A program made the translations under genes and the position numbers. Below the pieces are notes generated by a model. That model did not search any database and was not told the origin of the DNA. It worked only from the letters and a program-made list of their open reading frames with translations. From Phycisphaerae bacterium RAS1 (GTDB lineage Bacteria; Planctomycetota; Phycisphaerae; UBA1845; Fen-1342): a stretch of DNA of 64,000 bases. The stretch's first letter is position 1. Each line of letters opens with the position of its first letter. Below, one piece after another: positions 61,719 to 64,000 of the stretch. The stretch lies in NCBI GenBank assembly GCA_007859745.1, contig SMLU01000001.1, forward strand, positions 3,286,001-3,350,000, read 5' to 3'.

Positions 61719-63596
61719 ATGTTCGTGCATTCACCCCGCGCACCCGGCCGGCTCAATGCAGAATCGATCGGCGGCGCCGCGACGCTCGCGTTCGCGCTGC
61801 TCCTGGTGCTCCTGCTGCTGCTGATCGGCGGCTGCCCCGGCGACAACACGAACGCCAATGACAACAACGCCAACACCAACGACAACAACTCAAACCTGAA
61901 CGACAACACCGACGACACGCCCGAGCCGGTCAGTCAGACCATCTCGGCCGCGGCGGGCGGAAAGGTGTCGACCGCCAGCGGCTACTCGCTCGACATTCCG
62001 GCGGGCGCGCTGGCCGCCGATCAGGAAATCACGCTGGCGCCCCTGGGCGCGCGTGAGCTGGCCGAGCTCGACGAGTCGTTTCTCGCGGGCGTCACGCTCG
62101 AGCCCGACGGACTTGAGTTTTCCACGCCCGCGGAGCTGCGCGTGCCCCTGCCCGAACCATGGCCGGAGGGCTCCGAGCCGATCGAGCTCGTCTTCAAGGG
62201 CAGCGATCCCACCGCCGCATCCGAAACCGGCCTGACCGTGGAGCTCTCCGCAGACCGGCGGACGGCGATCTTTCGCGTGACGCACTTCAGCGGGCGCATC
62301 TGCGCCAACCAGTGCCATGCCGGCGTGCGCGAGTACCTGGCGGCCCAGTACAACGCGAAAGGTTGCCCGCGCTCCGAGTGGTCCAAGCGCGTGGTCGGCA
62401 AGTACCCCGGACTGGTGCTCAGGGAGACGTGCGAATCGATCACCACCGACGACCTGAATTCCATGCTCGACTCCTTCTTCGATGAAGTCGGCGCGTACGC
62501 GCCCGGCCAGGACGTGCCCGAAGACGTGATGGCCAAGCTCGTGGAATATGGCGAGGCCGGGAGGAACGTCGTCATCATCTTCGCCACCAGCGCCATGGCC
62601 CGCGGCGGAGACCGGATGTTCCCCGGCGGCGTGGCGCACTCCTGCCTGATCGAGAAAAAGGACGGCATCTGGCAGATGCGGCACGTGTTTATCTTCAACA
62701 ACGACAAGTTCCTGGCGCACATCGGCGGCACCAATCTCTTTCATCATCCGCTCTCCGATCTCAACAACTTCCGCCGCCAGAAAAGCGGCGTCGGCGTGGA
62801 GCTGGCCTTCTGCGGAACGCCCGGCTGCTTCGGCTCCGACGACCCGGAGGATTTGCTGAAGCCTTACGACCCGCTGGAAAAGCGCGTCGTGCCCTGGGGC
62901 GGCTGCCGGATTTTTGTGGAGCGGCTGCAAAACAGCCCCTGCAACCGGCTGGGCGGCTGCTGGGAGTTCGACGTCACCAGCGAAGGCGAGACGAGCACGC
63001 TGCTGGTGAAGTTCAACGATGACGGGCATCTCGACAGCCTGTGGACCAAGACCGAGGCCGCCAGCGAGGACGGCTCGATTCCGGCCGGCGCCTGGATCGA
63101 GGTTTTTCGCTTCGCCCGCAGCAACATCAGCGAGATGATGGCGCGGAATGTCGAAGAGGCCGTGTTCCTGTCTGTTCCGGACCAGGCCCAGTTCACGATG
63201 ACGGCTTCGCTCGAGCTGGCCGATGAGGACGAGGAGGGCCGCGACGTCTCCACGAGCTTCAGCTTCACGATCAACGACGCCCTGCTTTCGCAGAATCAGC
63301 CGGCCGAGACATTCAGCGGTCAGTATGTGCAGGTGGTCGAGACCGTCAGCTATGATGACGAAGGCAATCGCATGGTCGACACGCAGAACGTGACGGCGGC
63401 GATCGTCGCGCGGCGCGTGGATTGCCCGTCGCCGGAAGCCGGCACCGGCATCGCCCAGCAGGACTGGTTCGCCGCGATCAGCGTCGACCTGTGCGGCGAT
63501 GGCGCGGAACTGTCCGCGCCGCTCATCGCCGCCGGCATGCTGATGATGCGCTTCGCGTCGCGTTGGCGGATGCCCCGGCGTCGCCGGGCGGCGTAG
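61719..63596 (+). CDS. Cys-rich lipoprotein with ZU5-like domain and Asn/Asp spacer
   Basis: A 625-residue protein; ATG 61719 follows AGAGGAG. Lipoprotein signal LLVLLLLLIGGC (Cys ~38) is followed by a low-complexity spacer of N, D and T (DNTNANDNNANTNDNN). Residues ~70-180 resemble a ZU5-like beta domain (GGKVSTASGYSLDIPAGALAADQEITLAPLG, LEFSTPAELRVPLPEP). The rest has scattered Cys (CANQCHAGV, CGTPGC, CNRLGGCW), no haem motif, and ends with a short hydrophobic stretch and a basic tail (MMRFASRWRMPRRRRAA), suggestive of a C-terminal sorting signal. Probably on the cell surface. Function unknown. Confidence 0.75.
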   Translation: MFVHSPRAPGRLNAESIGGAATLAFALLLVLLLLLIGGCPGDNTNANDNNANTNDNNSNLNDNTDDTPEPVSQTISAAAGGKVSTASGYSLDIPAGALAADQEITLAPLGARELAELDESFLAGVTLEPDGLEFSTPAELRVPLPEPWPEGSEPIELVFKGSDPTAASETGLTVELSADRRTAIFRVTHFSGRICANQCHAGVREYLAAQYNAKGCPRSEWSKRVVGKYPGLVLRETCESITTDDLNSMLDSFFDEVGAYAPGQDVPEDVMAKLVEYGEAGRNVVIIFATSAMARGGDRMFPGGVAHSCLIEKKDGIWQMRHVFIFNNDKFLAHIGGTNLFHHPLSDLNNFRRQKSGVGVELAFCGTPGCFGSDDPEDLLKPYDPLEKRVVPWGGCRIFVERLQNSPCNRLGGCWEFDVTSEGETSTLLVKFNDDGHLDSLWTKTEAASEDGSIPAGAWIEVFRFARSNISEMMARNVEEAVFLSVPDQAQFTMTASLELADEDEEGRDVSTSFSFTINDALLSQNQPAETFSGQYVQVVETVSYDDEGNRMVDTQNVTAAIVARRVDCPSPEAGTGIAQQDWFAAISVDLCGDGAELSAPLIAAGMLMMRFASRWRMPRRRRAA

Positions 63597-63606
63597 AAGC
63601 TATGCA

Positions 63607-63679
63607 GAGCCTTTCCGAGCCGCGACCGTGAGGGAGCGGAGGTCTGCAAACCGCTTGCTTACGCGCGCGGCTCGGACCA
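63607..63679. repeat. Palindromic repeat family A
   Basis: CTTTCCGAGCCGCGACCGTG and GCTTGCTTACGCGCGCGGCT arms; nearly identical to the copy at 43852. Confidence 0.9.
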
Positions 63680-63713
63680 AAGCGGCGGTTACGGGATCCG
63701 TGCGGAGGACCGA

Positions 63714-63899
63714 ATGGCATTGCGAGCGGAACCGATTCTGGCGAAGCTGAACGAGCTGCGGCACGACGCCGAAGGCGACAAGGCCGACATGGAGTACGTG
63801 GCGCTGTACCACGCGTTCTGCTTCATCTCGTACAAGATGGCCGAATTCCAGGCGTATCTGAACGAGGCGACTGCAAACAGCAGCGCAACGGACGAGTAG
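63714..63899 (+). CDS. Small hypothetical protein
   Basis: A 61-residue, mostly helical protein (EPILAKLNELRHDAEGDKADMEYVALYHAFCFISYKMAEFQAYLNEA). ATG 63714 has CGGAGGA upstream with suitable spacing. No family recognised; it could be a small regulatory or scaffold protein. Codon use looks normal for the window. Confidence 0.6.
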   Translation: MALRAEPILAKLNELRHDAEGDKADMEYVALYHAFCFISYKMAEFQAYLNEATANSSATDE

Positions 63900-63965
63900 C
63901 GCCTCTGACCACGCAAGAAGCGGCGCTGCGCACCACGCAAGAGGCTACGCCGGGCGAGGCGCACT

Positions 63966-64000
63966 CAGACTCAGAACGCGAAGCGCAAGCGAGCGCGGTC
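63966..64000. repeat. Repeat family E, cut by window end
   Basis: CTCAGAACGCGAAGCGCAAG then CGAGCGCGG, the same left arm as at 16447. Confidence 0.8.

Overview
This is a high-GC chromosomal window, most like a member of the Planctomycetota, probably class Phycisphaerae. The reasons are: C-terminal dockerin-like tails of the form MNCDGxVDILDINPF on four secreted proteins; an ECF sigma factor followed by a Ser/Thr kinase that carries an anti-sigma-like zinc finger and TPRs; large secreted beta-propeller proteins; an LpxI-type lipid A gene; and a very high density of palindromic intergenic repeats. The taxonomic call is inference from gene content.

Layout. 1-5.0 kb: a dockerin-tailed choice-of-anchor L protein (cut by the window edge), an amidohydrolase, an IDH3-like isocitrate dehydrogenase, and two paralogous small membrane proteins; the second has an in-frame TGA exactly where the first has Cys. 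5.2-12.9 kb: a propeller/di-haem peroxidase-like lipoprotein, the sigma factor/kinase pair and a CDF metal transporter. 13.1-20.7 kb: lpxI, then an overlapping outer-membrane barrel / NHL lipoprotein / multihaem cytochrome c set that looks like a porin-cytochrome conduit, then a TPR lipoprotein. 20.8-41 kb: secreted dockerin, BNR, Kelch and metalloprotease proteins, AMMECR1, DedA, a GIN-domain lipoprotein, two esterases, an alcohol dehydrogenase, three small envelope proteins and a second kinase. 41.3-43.5 kb: a serine hydrolase and a GntR regulator with an AT-rich dyad at its start.

44.3-50.3 kb (all minus strand) is a tightly overlapping island upstream of thiC: a PD-(D/E)XK-nucleotidyltransferase fusion, a HEPN protein, a free-standing RNA polymerase alpha-CTD-like protein, a second nucleotidyltransferase, a frameshifted HEPN gene, a second PD-(D/E)XK protein, a duplicated 5' fragment of thiC, and a MntA/HepT toxin-antitoxin pair joined to thiC by an ATGA overlap. 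50.6-64 kb: an SDR protein, a deaminase, a TMTC-like GT-C/TPR protein, a CBS protein, a complete ISKra4-type IS that has clipped the 3' end of an RND efflux gene, its adaptor, a Cys-rich lipoprotein and a small hypothetical protein.

The dominant oddity runs through the whole window. At least ten families of GC-rich palindromic repeats fill the intergenic spaces, including all five convergent gene junctions. Several also sit in frame inside genes (thiC, the RND pump, the NHL protein, the cytochrome) or supply start, Shine-Dalgarno or stop signals (the esterase at 31.5 kb, lpxI). The families found inside genes are largely stop-free. The strongest candidates for something undescribed are these translated palindromes, the putative Sec/Cys membrane protein pair, and the HEPN/MNT/PD-(D/E)XK/alpha-CTD island grafted onto thiC.
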